This document shows, in pieces, positions 1 through 9,385 of a stretch of 64,000 nucleotides of DNA. This DNA comes from Rhynchopus sp. YZ270_cl-10. Lineage: Eukaryota > Euglenozoa > Diplonemea > Diplonemida > Diplonemidae. The translations under genes were made by a program, and so were the position numbers. The notes under the pieces were generated by a model that worked only from the letters and a program-made list of their open reading frames with translations, had not been told where the DNA came from and searched no databases. Position 1 is the first letter of the stretch. Each line of letters begins with the position of its first letter. The stretch lies in contig OZ037917.1 in assembly GCA_964035575.1 (NCBI GenBank), positions 496,001 through 560,000 of the forward strand, in the 5' to 3' direction.

Positions 1-279
1 TATTTTGCTGTATTTTTTTTTTTAACACTCAATCCCAAATTTTTGTCCAAACTGGGTATTTTTTTAAATAAAGAACAACTATTCAAAACCGTAAAATTCT
101 TGCTTTAATTGATTTTTCTGGTAAAACCTATGAACACGCAAAAAAAATCGACCAGATTCGTTGAGTGACTAAAACCCAATCACCCATAGAGAGAGAGACC
201 CAAAACGGTGATTTTCCCTGTAATTCCTTAAGGAATTGCCTTTGCCATTTGAAAAAATATTATGACCGCAAAAATGGCA

Positions 280-390
280 ACATGTAATCTGTGATGCTCA
301 AAAGTGCAAAATTCTTGCTCCAATGGATTCTCCGGGTATATATTGTACCTGGAGAATATGCTCATATCACTCTTCAGACCATCTGGGGTA
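280..390 (-). repeat. Dispersed module beside satellite, copy 1
   Basis: This stretch is recognisably the reverse complement of 45076-45184. Shared landmarks are ACATGTAATCTGTG, ACCTGGAGAAT and CACTCTTCAGACCA, in the same order with diverged sequence between. Both copies lie next to a CAGTA-type satellite. It also contains a small hairpin (TTCTCC with GGAGAA). Confidence 0.8.
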
Positions 391-406
391 TGGTCACACA
401 CAGGTA

Positions 407-947
407 GTATACACAGTATACACAGTATACACAGTATACACAGTATACACAGTATACACAGTATACACAGTATACACAGTATACACAGTATACACAGTAT
501 ACACAGTATACACAGTATACACAGTATACACAGTATACACAGTATACACAGTATACACAGTATACACAGTATACACAGTATACACAGTATACACAGTATA
601 CACAGTATACACAGTATACACAGTATACACAGTATACACAGTATACACAGTATACACAGTATACACAGTATACACAGTATACACAGTATACACAGTATAC
701 ACAGTATACACAGTATACACAGTATACACAGTATACACAGTATACACAGTATACACAGTATACACAGTATACACAGTATACACAGTATACACAGTATACA
801 CAGTATACACAGTATACACAGTATACACAGTATACACAGTATACACAGTATACACAGTATACACAGTATACACAGTATACACAGTATACACAGTATACAC
901 AGTATACACAGTATACACAGTATACACAGTATACACAGTATACACAG
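407..947. repeat. 9-bp satellite, CAGTATACA unit, about 60 copies
   Basis: An essentially perfect tandem array of a 9-bp unit, CAGTATACA in one register. Because 9 is divisible by 3, all frames stay open and spell Ser-Ile-His, Cys-Ile-Leu or Val-Tyr-Thr repeats, which are not evidence of protein. The same unit recurs at 42198-42782. The near absence of variants suggests recent expansion or continuing homogenisation. Confidence 0.98.
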
Positions 948-965
948 GGGATTGGGAGTGCAGTG

Positions 966-1111
966 CAGTACAGTACAGTACAGTACAGTACAGTACAGTA
1001 CAGTACAGTACAGTACAGTACAGTACAGTACAGTACAGTACAGTACAGTACAGTACAGTACAGTACAGTACAGTACAGTACAGTACAGTACAGTACAGTA
1101 CAGTACAGTAC
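966..1111. repeat. 5-bp satellite, CAGTA unit, about 29 copies
   Basis: Perfect CAGTA pentamer array, separated from the 9-bp array by only about 18 bp. The pentamer is the core of the 9-bp unit, so the two arrays are likely related by unit extension or contraction. Confidence 0.98.
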
Positions 1112-1828
1112 ACATATCAGACAAGATCTCGTTAGGCGTATACTTCTGGGCCTCGTTCACTTCATAAACCACAGATGCAATTTTTTGAGCCTACGACCCC
1201 GCATTTAACTCATTTCGATCCGCTGATTTCAATCCCAAAAAATATTTCAAAAAAATATTTCTGGTGTGGCACCTTAACCGATTCTCCGTGGTTCTACCCG
1301 TTGTCCCTCCGTAAAGGGGGGGTATGGATGTTGGAAAACAGACCTTCATAGGCACCTTCGGTACAACGTCGCAGGCAGGCCAAACAGCGTTTTAAATTTG
1401 TTGTTTGTGAGCTACCCGCATGTGGAAGGCCCACTTCTCAGAATTCACGACATCTTTTCTCGACCCGATCGGTGGAGTACATATTTGTTATCACCCCCTG
1501 GTTACCCTACTTACACATTTTCAAAAGAATCGGCGTTGAAGAAAATCAGAATGCTCGATGTTCACTCGTGGGATAGTTTTTCACGAGTATAAAGTACGGT
1601 GTGAACATCTCATATATTGGTGCACTCTCGCTGATCTCTTTGACCGGAAATATGTGCAACACATGCACTCCTCCTCGCGTGTGCGGTTGATGAAGCTGTT
1701 GCAAGCGTCTTCTCCATTACAGTCTCAAGAGAAATACGTCTGACAGCAGACGAGTCCGGGGCTGGACATCCACTCAAATGCAGGACATGTCTTTAATGTC
1801 CTAATCCTTTGCACCAAGCACCACCCCA

Positions 1829-1910
1829 GGCGCTTCGCGGCGAAGGGCAGGCTTAGCCCAGCCCTTAGCCTCGAAGCGACTGGGGGGTCTGGGGGGCGGA
1901 GCCCCCCAGC
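1829..1910. other. Two GC-rich hairpins before the 406-bp repeat
   Basis: A nested hairpin, CGCTTCG pairing with CGAAGCG and inside it AAGGGC with GCCCTT, is followed by a strong one in which CTGGGGGGC faces GCCCCCCAG across GGA. Both are far more GC-rich than the surroundings. Function unknown. Confidence 0.75.
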
Positions 1911-2938
1911 GAAATTTTTTGACTTAACACTGCTTGTGCTTAGAAAACCCGAATTTTTTACCCTTCAAAATTGCATTTGAGGAACTCACAACGCGTCAAA
2001 ACGAAAAGGTCGTTTTTGGCACTTTTAAAACCGGGCTCCGCTGAGTTCACCATATTTTTGCTCGATTTATTTAGTGGAGTAACTAATTAGTAATCGTATT
2101 CTCGGACAAAAATTCGGGACGAGGTGTTAGATAATTCCCCTGTATTTTACTAAGGGAAAATCCCTAGTAAAATACAGGCAAAAATCCAGGTAAAAATCAC
2201 TTTGTCTCGATTTTTTAGTAAAAATACAGGGTGCAACGAAACCAGAAAAAAACTTCGCCATTGGACGTTTCTGGGTTCCGAGCTTTTAACGCAAAAAAAA
2301 TCTATTTTTTTTTCGCGAAATTTTTTGACTTAACACTGCTTGTGCTTAGAAAACCCGAATTTTTTACCCTTCAAAATTGCATTTGAGGAACTCACAACGC
2401 GTCAAAACGAAAAGGTCGTTTTTGGCACTTTTAAAACCGGGCTCCGCTGAGTTCACCATATTTTTGCTCGATTTATTTAGTGGAGTAACTAATTAGTAAT
2501 CGTATTCTCGGACAAAAATTCGGGACGAGGTGTTAGATAATTCCCCTGTATTTTACTAAGGGAAAATCCCTAGTAAAATACAGGCAAAAATCCAGGTAAA
2601 AATCACTTTGTCTCGATTTTTTAGTAAAAATACAGGGTGCAACGAAACCAGAAAAAAACTTCGCCATTGGACGTTTCTGGGTTCCGAGCTTTTAACGCAA
2701 AAAAAATCTATTTTTTTTTCGCGAAATTTTTTGACTTAACACTGCTTGTGCTTAGAAAACCCGAATTTTTTACCCTTCAAAATTGCATTTGAGGAACTCA
2801 CAACGCGTCAAAACGAAAAGGTCGTTTTTGGCACTTTTAAAACCGGGCTCCGCTGAGTTCACCATATTTTTGCTCGATTTATTTAGTGGAGTAACTAATT
2901 AGTAATCGTATTCTCGGACAAAAATTCGGGACGAGGTG
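1909..2938. repeat. 406-bp tandem repeat, about 2.5 copies
   Basis: Copies start at about 1911, 2317 and 2723, an exact 406-bp spacing, and appear near identical by eye. The third copy stops after about 216 bp. Each full unit holds a long inverted repeat in which CCTGTATTTTACTA faces TAGTAAAATACAGG across a short A-rich loop containing GGG and CCC. No open frame of note. The identity of the copies implies recent duplication. Confidence 0.95.
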
Positions 2939-3418
2939 TAAATATTGTGCAGATGACCCCCAAGAATTGCCGAGAGATCATTTATGTTCCCTTTGAAACG
3001 CTTTTTGTATACGTGACCCTTCCCCGATTTGCTTCTATTTTTTTTCCTCCGCGGTTTTAGCAGTTTTAAAAAATAAATGCCATCCTTCTTGAAGAAGGTG
3101 CTTGTAAACAGAACAGTGATCACTGCGAGTTTTTCTCCCCCTCCCTCCCCCGCGGCATTTATTAAACTCGCATTCTCAATATTTGTTTTTTGTTATCACC
3201 CTTATAAGAAGAAATCGGGTGGGTCAACAGTTTTTTTCTTTTTTTTTTTTTTAGCTCTTTTTTTAGCGTTTTCCCTTTTTTTTGTTTCTCTTTCTGTATG
3301 CTTGACTATCTGTGTGGTATCCTTTTCTAGATCTAAAAAAAAACAGACAGAAAAAAAACATCTTAAACGGCAGATAAAGAACTGACAACCACTTGGTATC
3401 CCCTCCAAAAAAAAAAGG

Positions 3419-3535
3419 AGTAATTGAAATGTGCTGAAACGCATCTCGGTCGAGCTCATGCAAAGGGTGGGACTGAGTGATCCATACCGTAAGAGAACGG
3501 AGGCGGTTCACAACCGCTCGGCGAATCACACAACC
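3419..3535 (+). repeat. Dispersed element family E, copy 1
   Basis: About 115 bp, clearly related to 51228-51345. Shared parts are GTTGAAA, ACCGTAAGAGAAC, AGGCGGTTCACAA and CCGCTC in the same order. The first 30 bp also match 14523-14572. It can fold into several hairpins but does not form a tRNA cloverleaf. It could be a structured RNA or a short mobile element. Confidence 0.75.
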
Positions 3536-3649
3536 AGCCTTTTTAACGGCCAAAAAAATGAAAATTGAAAGGAGACGAAACCCTGAAGTTTCTGAAAAAA
3601 AGTTCACGAAAAATGCTTGCAACGAGGGGGGGAGAGGAGAAAAAGAGAA

Positions 3650-3767
3650 GTTGAAAAATGCAAACGCCTCGCCAACATACATTGGCGGACGCTGCTATAA
3701 GGTACGCACCTTTTGAAAACTTGGTTGGTGGTGATTAGTGTAGACACCCGAGGATGAGCTCCACTAT
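3650..3767 (+). repeat. Dispersed elements B and C side by side
   Basis: The first half is a family B copy: GTTGAAA, then CAAACGCCTC and a CGCC/GGCG hairpin, then GGACGC. The second half is a family C copy with GAAAACTTGGTTG, then TAGTGTAGACACCCGAGGAT ending CTCCACTA, whose ends (TAGTG, CACTA) can pair. Both modules recur many times in the window. Confidence 0.8.
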
Positions 3768-4457
3768 TTTTTCCTTTTTTTCCTTTTGAATAATCTTTTG
3801 TGCAGCTGACACAGAGTCAGTCTGTCACTATCCAAAAGAAAAAAGAAGAAAATACGAATATCAGTTAAATCAATGCACACCTGAACATCAGCCAGAAGCG
3901 TTCAGGGCTTGAGATAACGGTAAAGTCAGATTTGATTGGCAGAGAAACGGCTGCACAAAAAAGAGGGGGAAAAAAAGAAATAAGAAAAAAAAAATCGTTG
4001 TGACAAGACAGAAGAGAGGTGCAGGCTAGCAGACACCAACAGTCTTTTTCACCACATCACCATTAAATTTCTCTTTTCTCTTTGAACAGCAAAAAGGTAC
4101 TGCACCACGAAGCCTTTTTTTGAGGGACGTTGTCTTAGTAAAGAAAGTACTATGGGGAAATTGAAAAAAAAAAAAATGGTGCAAGAAGACACATCGAAAA
4201 TAGAGAAATATTGAAAGTGCTTGATAACGCACCGTAGGACCCACGGTCGTCCCACTCTCCAGGGTAAAAAAACAGGGGGGGGAGGAAGCTTGATTGAATG
4301 TAGCCTCTCATGTGACACATCTTACACCCAATGCTCTAAGCATTTTTTGAATTGTTTCATATACTAACTATTCTACTGAATAGAAGGTATAAATAGGGTG
4401 CACTAAATGTACCCAAACTTTTGCTCTTAGCATTTTTTTTTTGAAGAAAAAAAAGGT

Positions 4458-4522
4458 TGAAATACAAAGCCCTCTCGTGAACAGTGTACCTATTGCTACT
4501 GTCAACGAGAGGGCTTTATTTT
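4458..4522 (+). repeat. Family D hairpin, fully paired copy
   Basis: AAAGCCCTCTCGT faces ACGAGAGGGCTTT across a loop of about 25 nt that contains GTGTACC, the longest stem of this family. Other D copies at 26136, 29190, 33311, 31781 and 54906 keep the left arm and GTGTACC but have weaker or no right arm. Confidence 0.85.
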
Positions 4523-4547
4523 AAAAAAAAAACGTGAATCTGATAAA

Positions 4548-4640
4548 TGCAAAAACGCCTCTGGGACACAGGCCTCTGACAACTCCGTTGGGGCTCTCGA
4601 ACCACCTCCTCCCACTGGAGTGTTTGCGAAAATAACCAGA
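4548..4640 (+). repeat. Family B element, long form
   Basis: CAAAAACGCCTCTGGGACACAGGC is followed by AACTCCG, GGGGCTCTCGAACCACC and GGAGTGTTTGCG, the same order as at 35680-35770. AACTCC / GGAGTGT can pair as an outer stem. Confidence 0.7.
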
Positions 4641-5122
4641 TCACGCATGAAAGAACGAGGTGTGAACAGACCTGCGGTTCTCCATTTAAAAAAACGGAAT
4701 ACTGTAAAAAATTGTTGTGCGATACTTCTATTAGTCGCCTTTGGGGGAGGGGGACACGGGGTTCACGGAAGCCGAAGAAAGACGGTAGTGACACCTTTGT
4801 CACAATAGTGGCAAACAGTGGCCGTGTCAGATAGAGAAAAGAGAGAGAGAGAAGATGAACAGCGCAAAACGCGGCGCACCAGACCTCCTGGGCTACCGAT
4901 TTCTCAAAAAAAAAAATTTTTTTTTTGTTTGTTTGTTTGTTTATAGGCAACATAGTCGCCAGTTTTTTTCGAATCCTCAAAAAAATGTAAAGATGGAGGT
5001 ACATGTCTTGTACAATATCTTTTTTTGAAAAGAGTATTTAAATGCATTTGACGGCTTCGAGAGCGCGTTTCAAATGAATCTTGGTGAAAAAAAGGTCCTC
5101 AAGGGATTATGTAAAAAAAGAA

Positions 5123-7496
5123 CTACTCAATTTTAATCGAATTGTAAATCTTTCTGATGAAGATCAGTGCGGTGAAGTGTCCTGTTTTGTGGTGTTGTTT
5201 TTTATAAATAAAATTTTACAAAAAATAGTTGAAAATGGACACCTTCGTACAGCGTTGCTTGACTTTCCAATTCATTTCACGTTTTATAGCATTCTTTAGA
5301 GATGTCATTATTATACTAAAAAAAAAACTAAATAAAATACATACCAATCGTCCCCAGGGCAAGCGAGACCGACACAGACCCGATGGTCGCAATCATCGCG
5401 TACATCAGGAAGGAGAGAAGCTCAAGCTTGAGCGAGAAGATCGCAGTGTACATGCTGTACATGAAGATGTACAGCCCAAGGCCGGAGGAGCACACGACGG
5501 ACTTCCACCACCAGCGGTAGTCTTCGTACACCAGCTGGTAGTAGAGGAAGATTATCGTACACTCGCCGACAAGGATGAAGACAAGCATCACAATGAACGC
5601 GAGGTAGCCAAACAGGATGTGTGCACGCCCGAACCACACAGCGTTCTGCACCAGCATGATTTCGTTCAGCACCGCCATGAACGTGATCAGGCCGGGAATC
5701 TGTAAAATGGAGTGTAAAAAAATGTCAATACACAAAACCTCATACCAAGGCTGCTGCCGCTGTGGAGAACAGCCAGTGCTGCGGTGGAATACCCCTCTGC
5801 ACTGTCTTGTATGGAATCGGTGGCTTCGTAGCCTCCTGCTTGAACGCACCGGATGCTCCTGTTATTGGAGAAATTGTTTTTTTGTGTGTTTTTTTTAGGA
5901 GGCGAAACTCTTTATCCAATGTCTTTAAAAGAGTTGGGAAAACGTCTCGGAAATCGGGTTCAGGTATAAAAAAAATGTGTAGATCCGCTAGGACCCGAAT
6001 CTACGTTTTGATAATCTGTAGTAGGGTTTTTTTTTCGAGAAATGCATACCGATGACCACGAGAGGGAGGGAAATCCCCCACCATTGGACCAAGATGAGCA
6101 TCCAGTACCCAGCGGAGACACCGACGGAGCCTGCCCTGGAGGCGATGAGGCACTCTGCGAAGCCCCAGAGGAAGAAGACGAAGCCTGGGAAGCAGAGTGC
6201 GGAGGCGATGGGGGTCTTCCACTGCTTGACGCCGAACATCATCTGGATGCGGCCGCAGACGTAGCCGTTCATGACTGCCAGCAGCGCAAAGATAATCAAA
6301 ATCAATGACACAAAGCGCCCCCGCATCGAAGGGCTCGCAAACCCTTCAAACGAAAGAAGCAACCCAGACAGGATCATCCCTACCACCTGCACACCAGTCC
6401 CAATCACAATCGCAAAGAGATTTGGTCGAGACGGAGGTCTGAACACATCAGTGTGGACAAGCTTCCACCCGACTTCCTCTTGCATTTCATCCTCATTGTC
6501 GGGGTTGTTGTACCGTGTGAAGTCGAGGTGAAGTGTGCGCATGATGATGACTGCCACCAAAAGCGTGAGGCAGCCAATCAAAAGCAGTGACGATGTCACA
6601 GAGTCCTGGCTGTTCCGGAGCTCCTCATCCTCCTTGGTCGACTCCATGTAGTTCTCCCAGCGGTTGCTCCATTTGACGTCGCCCTGCACCCATTCGGTGC
6701 TGTAGGTCCAGAACACCTTCTGCTCTTCACCTTCTGTGATGTAAAGCTCGGATGAATCATCACAGTTCCCGCTCCGCGAGGTCGGCACCACCGTCAGGCC
6801 TGTCACATAGGGAAGGCGGTCCTGCGGCTTTGTGTAGTCAATCACAAATTTGAAGTGGGTGTAGAGCATGGCCCGCTTGCCTGCCTTAGGGGCCTCTGCC
6901 TTCTCCTCCTTCTCCCCCTCTTTCTTCTCTTCAGGGTTAGGTTCGGGGACGGCTGCTTCGCACACAGGGAGACCCATGCGGACGTTGCGCATCTTGGCGT
7001 CGCCTCCCTGCGACCCTGGTGCGCATTCGTCAAATGTGGCGGGGTCCTTGCCGCTCAGGGTGCCCACAACAAAGGCCTTCATCAGCTCAAGGGAGAGGCG
7101 GTATCTGTAGTCCTTCTCGATGAGGCCAACCAGGCTTTTTGTTTCTTCACCAGAAAGGGTGGTCCCGTCTGGGACGGCCGCGTTGATGGGTTGGCAAGTC
7201 ATGTTGCTGAGGTCGCCAGGGACCAGTGCAAATTTGCGCAGCTTTTCCCCTAAGAGAGCCGACCCCAAGTCCTCTGCCCCAGCCTCGCTGTCGAGAAACG
7301 GAAAGCTCTTCACAATATCGTGAAAGCTAAGGTACACCATTGATTTGTACGACGCAAGGGAGTTCAGACGGACATGGAGGACCGACTTCGGGTTGATCTC
7401 GTGGACGTGGGTTGTCGCAGTGAAGTAGCTGCTAGCGGTGGCATGGGTCGTGAGGCACGCAGCAAACACAGCCCAAAAGAGGGTGTGCCTCACCAT
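5123..7496 (-). CDS. Nonaspanin (TM9SF family), copy a, four exons
   Basis: Exons 7496-6050, 5858-5746, 5699-5345 and 5181-5123 join in frame to 657 codons; all introns are GT-AG (191, 46 and 163 nt). TM9SF proteins are nine-pass membrane proteins of endosomes and Golgi that help sort transmembrane cargo. A signal peptide (residues 1-22) is followed by a lumenal domain with a charged insert (E/K-rich, about 187-207), a first membrane helix near 302-321, then the family cytosolic signature EEVGWKLVHTDVFRPP, the eight-helix core, EDYRWWWKS and the ending RKIYNSIKIE, typical of the family's C-terminal tail. The start was chosen at the Met opening the signal peptide; 26 in-frame residues lie upstream. 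The lumenal domain is diverged compared with copy b. Without splicing one sees two separate open frames. Confidence 0.95.
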
Positions 7497-8381
7497 CGTT
7501 GTGATATCGCCTTCTGCAGAGGGTATAAAGTGTGGAGAAGGGGGGAGGAAGGAAGGAAGAAGGGAGAAAAACATCGGGGTGGAGGTGGAGGAAAGAGTGC
7601 ATTTTTTGGCGTTTTACTTTTCTTTAAAACTCTTAGTTTTTTTTTTGGGGGGGGAAGGAAAGGGAGGGGGAGGTGGGTTTCTAAAAACCGATTTTTTTTT
7701 TTGTTGTGCCAGTACGTTCCCTATTCTTTTATTTTTTTTGTCCCATGTACGGCACTGCTTTTTTTTTTGTAATATGCGCTTGAAAACGCTTGCCTGAAGC
7801 ACCAAGTTACTTAAAGTGGCACAGTACTTATCGCATGGTTAAGTAGTAGGAACCGGGGGGGTGGCGGTTTTTTTTGTTTTTTTCTGCCATCGACCGTTCT
7901 TCGACTTTATTTTTTTTTTTGAAATTGTTGGAATACTCCGCTTTTTTTTTCAATGTCCCCTCTTTTTTTTTGCTGTACACGAAAGGTGCAATTCTATCTT
8001 AGTGGGTGGGTGGGGGGGGGAGAAAAGAAAGAACCTTTTATTGAAGGTTTCTCAACATGATCATGGGGTAGGGGGGGTTTTTCCAACTTCGGCTGTCAGG
8101 GGGGAAGTTGGGAATTTTCTTTTTACTTATTACTAGCCCTGGCGGGACGTTGTTCTGTGGGCTCCCTTCTTGTTAGGTATTTTTTTCTTCTCGGAAAATG
8201 AAAAAAAAAAAAGGGGGGGGGATGGGGTTTCTCCACTTGGTTGTCACAGCGGAGAGGGTTTGATTACTGCATTGTACATACCGTGTTCGTACAAATTGTC
8301 GATCGTAAAAAAGGTCGAACTTCCAGAAAAATCCGTCGAACATTACGGCCGATACTTTGTACGAATACGGTAGAAAGAAAA

Positions 8382-8480
8382 AGTTTGGTGAGATGATCCT
8401 AAGTCTCTCGTGATCACCTTTAAAAAAAAAAAATCATCCATTCAAAAAGAATGCATTTGTGTCTCACGACACATCTTTTT
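8382..8480 (+). repeat. Two family A hairpins
   Basis: First copy: GAGATGATC, then CTAAGTCTCTCGTGATCACC, with GTGATC-type pairing of the ends. Second copy (8446-8480) is a divergent relative: AATGCATTTGTGTCTCACGAC then ACATC. Both keep a CTCTCGTG-like loop. Confidence 0.65.
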
Positions 8481-8625
8481 GATAAGCTATCCTTGTTAAA
8501 AGCTGTCTCTCCACCACAAAGGGGGGTGCCTTCCCCATATCCGTTCCCCCTGAATTCATCAACACAAAAGCCTCTTAAATTTTGTTGAAAAAAATGATTT
8601 TTTTGGCGATCTCTAAAAAAAGAAA

Positions 8626-8673
8626 AGTTTATAAGATGAACTCAAGCCTCTCGCGCTGAGTCATCTTTATAAA
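8626..8673 (+). repeat. Family A hairpin, extended stem
   Basis: TTTATAAGATGA then CTCAAGC faces GCTGAGTCATC then TTTATAAA across the loop CTCTCGC. The two arms pair over about 20 positions with few mismatches, the best-paired A copy in the window. Confidence 0.85.
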
Positions 8674-8841
8674 TGAAAGAAGTAAAAAAAAAAAAAAGAG
8701 AAAAAAAATCGGTACATCGGGGCACCGAAACTCTTTAGATAGGAGGAGAGAATAAGAAAGAAAAATAGTAAGTCTGATAGAAAAAAAGGTTTTTTTTTTT
8801 CGTTGATTGCTCAATTACCCCCTGTTGGAGGGGGGTGATTG

Positions 8842-9037
8842 GCGACCGTATCGGAGGAACTATTTCTCCATTTAAGCTACGATTTTGCAGGCATTTTAAA
8901 AAAAAATGTTACGATGATACTAACACGGCTCTCGTTGTTTAGTCACCTAAAACCCTGGAGAAAAAAAAAGGGAAGTTATTGATGCAGGCACCTCCCGCTG
9001 ACCCACGCACGATGCCAGCTGGATGAAAGCACAAAAC
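8842..9037 (+). repeat. Composite of elements G, A and F
   Basis: Three modules in a row. G (8842-8897): CCGTATCGGAGGAACTAT then AAGCTACG and GCAGGCAT. A (8911-8950): GATGATACTAACA and TTGTTTAGTCACC around GGCTCTCG. F (8974-9037): CAGGCACCTCC, CTGACCCAC, ACGATGCCAG, GGATGAAAGCACAAAA. G recurs at 25201-25252 and A+F recurs in the same order at 26246-26370. Confidence 0.8.
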
Positions 9038-9104
9038 AAAAAGGGGGGGGAAGACAAAAGATGTTCCTTTTTATAGGCATCGTTCGGTATTTTTTTTTGT
9101 TTTT

Positions 9105-9140
9105 TTTTGATAAATTGTTGGAGTAGTGTAAATTGCCTCG
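9105..9140 (+). repeat. Family C element, short copy
   Basis: AAATTGTTGGAGTAGTGTAA then TTGCC, matching the start of other family C copies at 29329 and 35063. The 3' half is not recognisable. Confidence 0.55.
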
Positions 9141-9385
9141 GTTGTGCAATTTTTCTGGATCTCATTTTGTTTTTTTTTTAACCTTGATTTTGTTTTTGTT
9201 TTAGCTTTTTTTTTTGTGGGGCACTCAAAGAACCTTCGTATTTTTGCTTTTTTTTTTTGTTGCTTTTTTTTCCAATATCGACACATCACCCCCACGAGGT
9301 TCTGTACATATTTTTTTTTTTTTGAATATTTTTTTTTAACTTTTGGATTTTGTTTCCTCTCTCATCGATTCCCCCTTTTATCCGT

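Larger units (their letters stand above)
1..5122. other. Gene-free repeat region at left edge
   Basis: No believable gene was found in these 5.1 kb. The open frames here are products of the satellites or of A/T-rich low complexity. The stretch holds two satellites, GC-rich hairpins, a 406-bp tandem repeat and several dispersed hairpin elements, listed separately. The rest, roughly 1112-1790 and 3540-3650, shows only A/T tracts and no clear structure, apart from a segment at about 1255-1310 that resembles 37495-37560. Confidence 0.75.
7497..9385. other. Gap between TM9SF genes: repeats only
   Basis: No gene seen. 7600-8370 is low-complexity with long T, A and G tracts. 8380-9140 carries a run of dispersed hairpin elements, listed separately. 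9140-9340 is nearly pure pyrimidine on the plus strand. Confidence 0.7.

Noticed and set aside
407-947. CRISPR-like array
   Set aside because: The repeats are contiguous with no spacers, and the genome is eukaryotic.
228-1172. Long open frames of Cys-Ile-Leu, Ser-Ile-His or Val-Tyr-Thr repeats on both strands (also at 41997-43104)
   Set aside because: They are translations of a 9-bp satellite that leaves all frames open; no non-repeat domain is attached.
3419-3535. tRNA gene in element E
   Set aside because: No cloverleaf, no anticodon arm and no proper T-loop; only a GGCGGTTCACAA string resembles one.
5988-6049. Protein end reading on from the first TM9SF exon
   Set aside because: It is intron read-through; a GTATG donor at 6049 and the family sequence in the next exon show the true path.
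8628-8673. C/D-box snoRNA for family A (GATGA near the start, CTGA near the end in some copies)
   Set aside because: The C box lacks the full RTGATGA form and most copies have CTTAG in place of CTGA.
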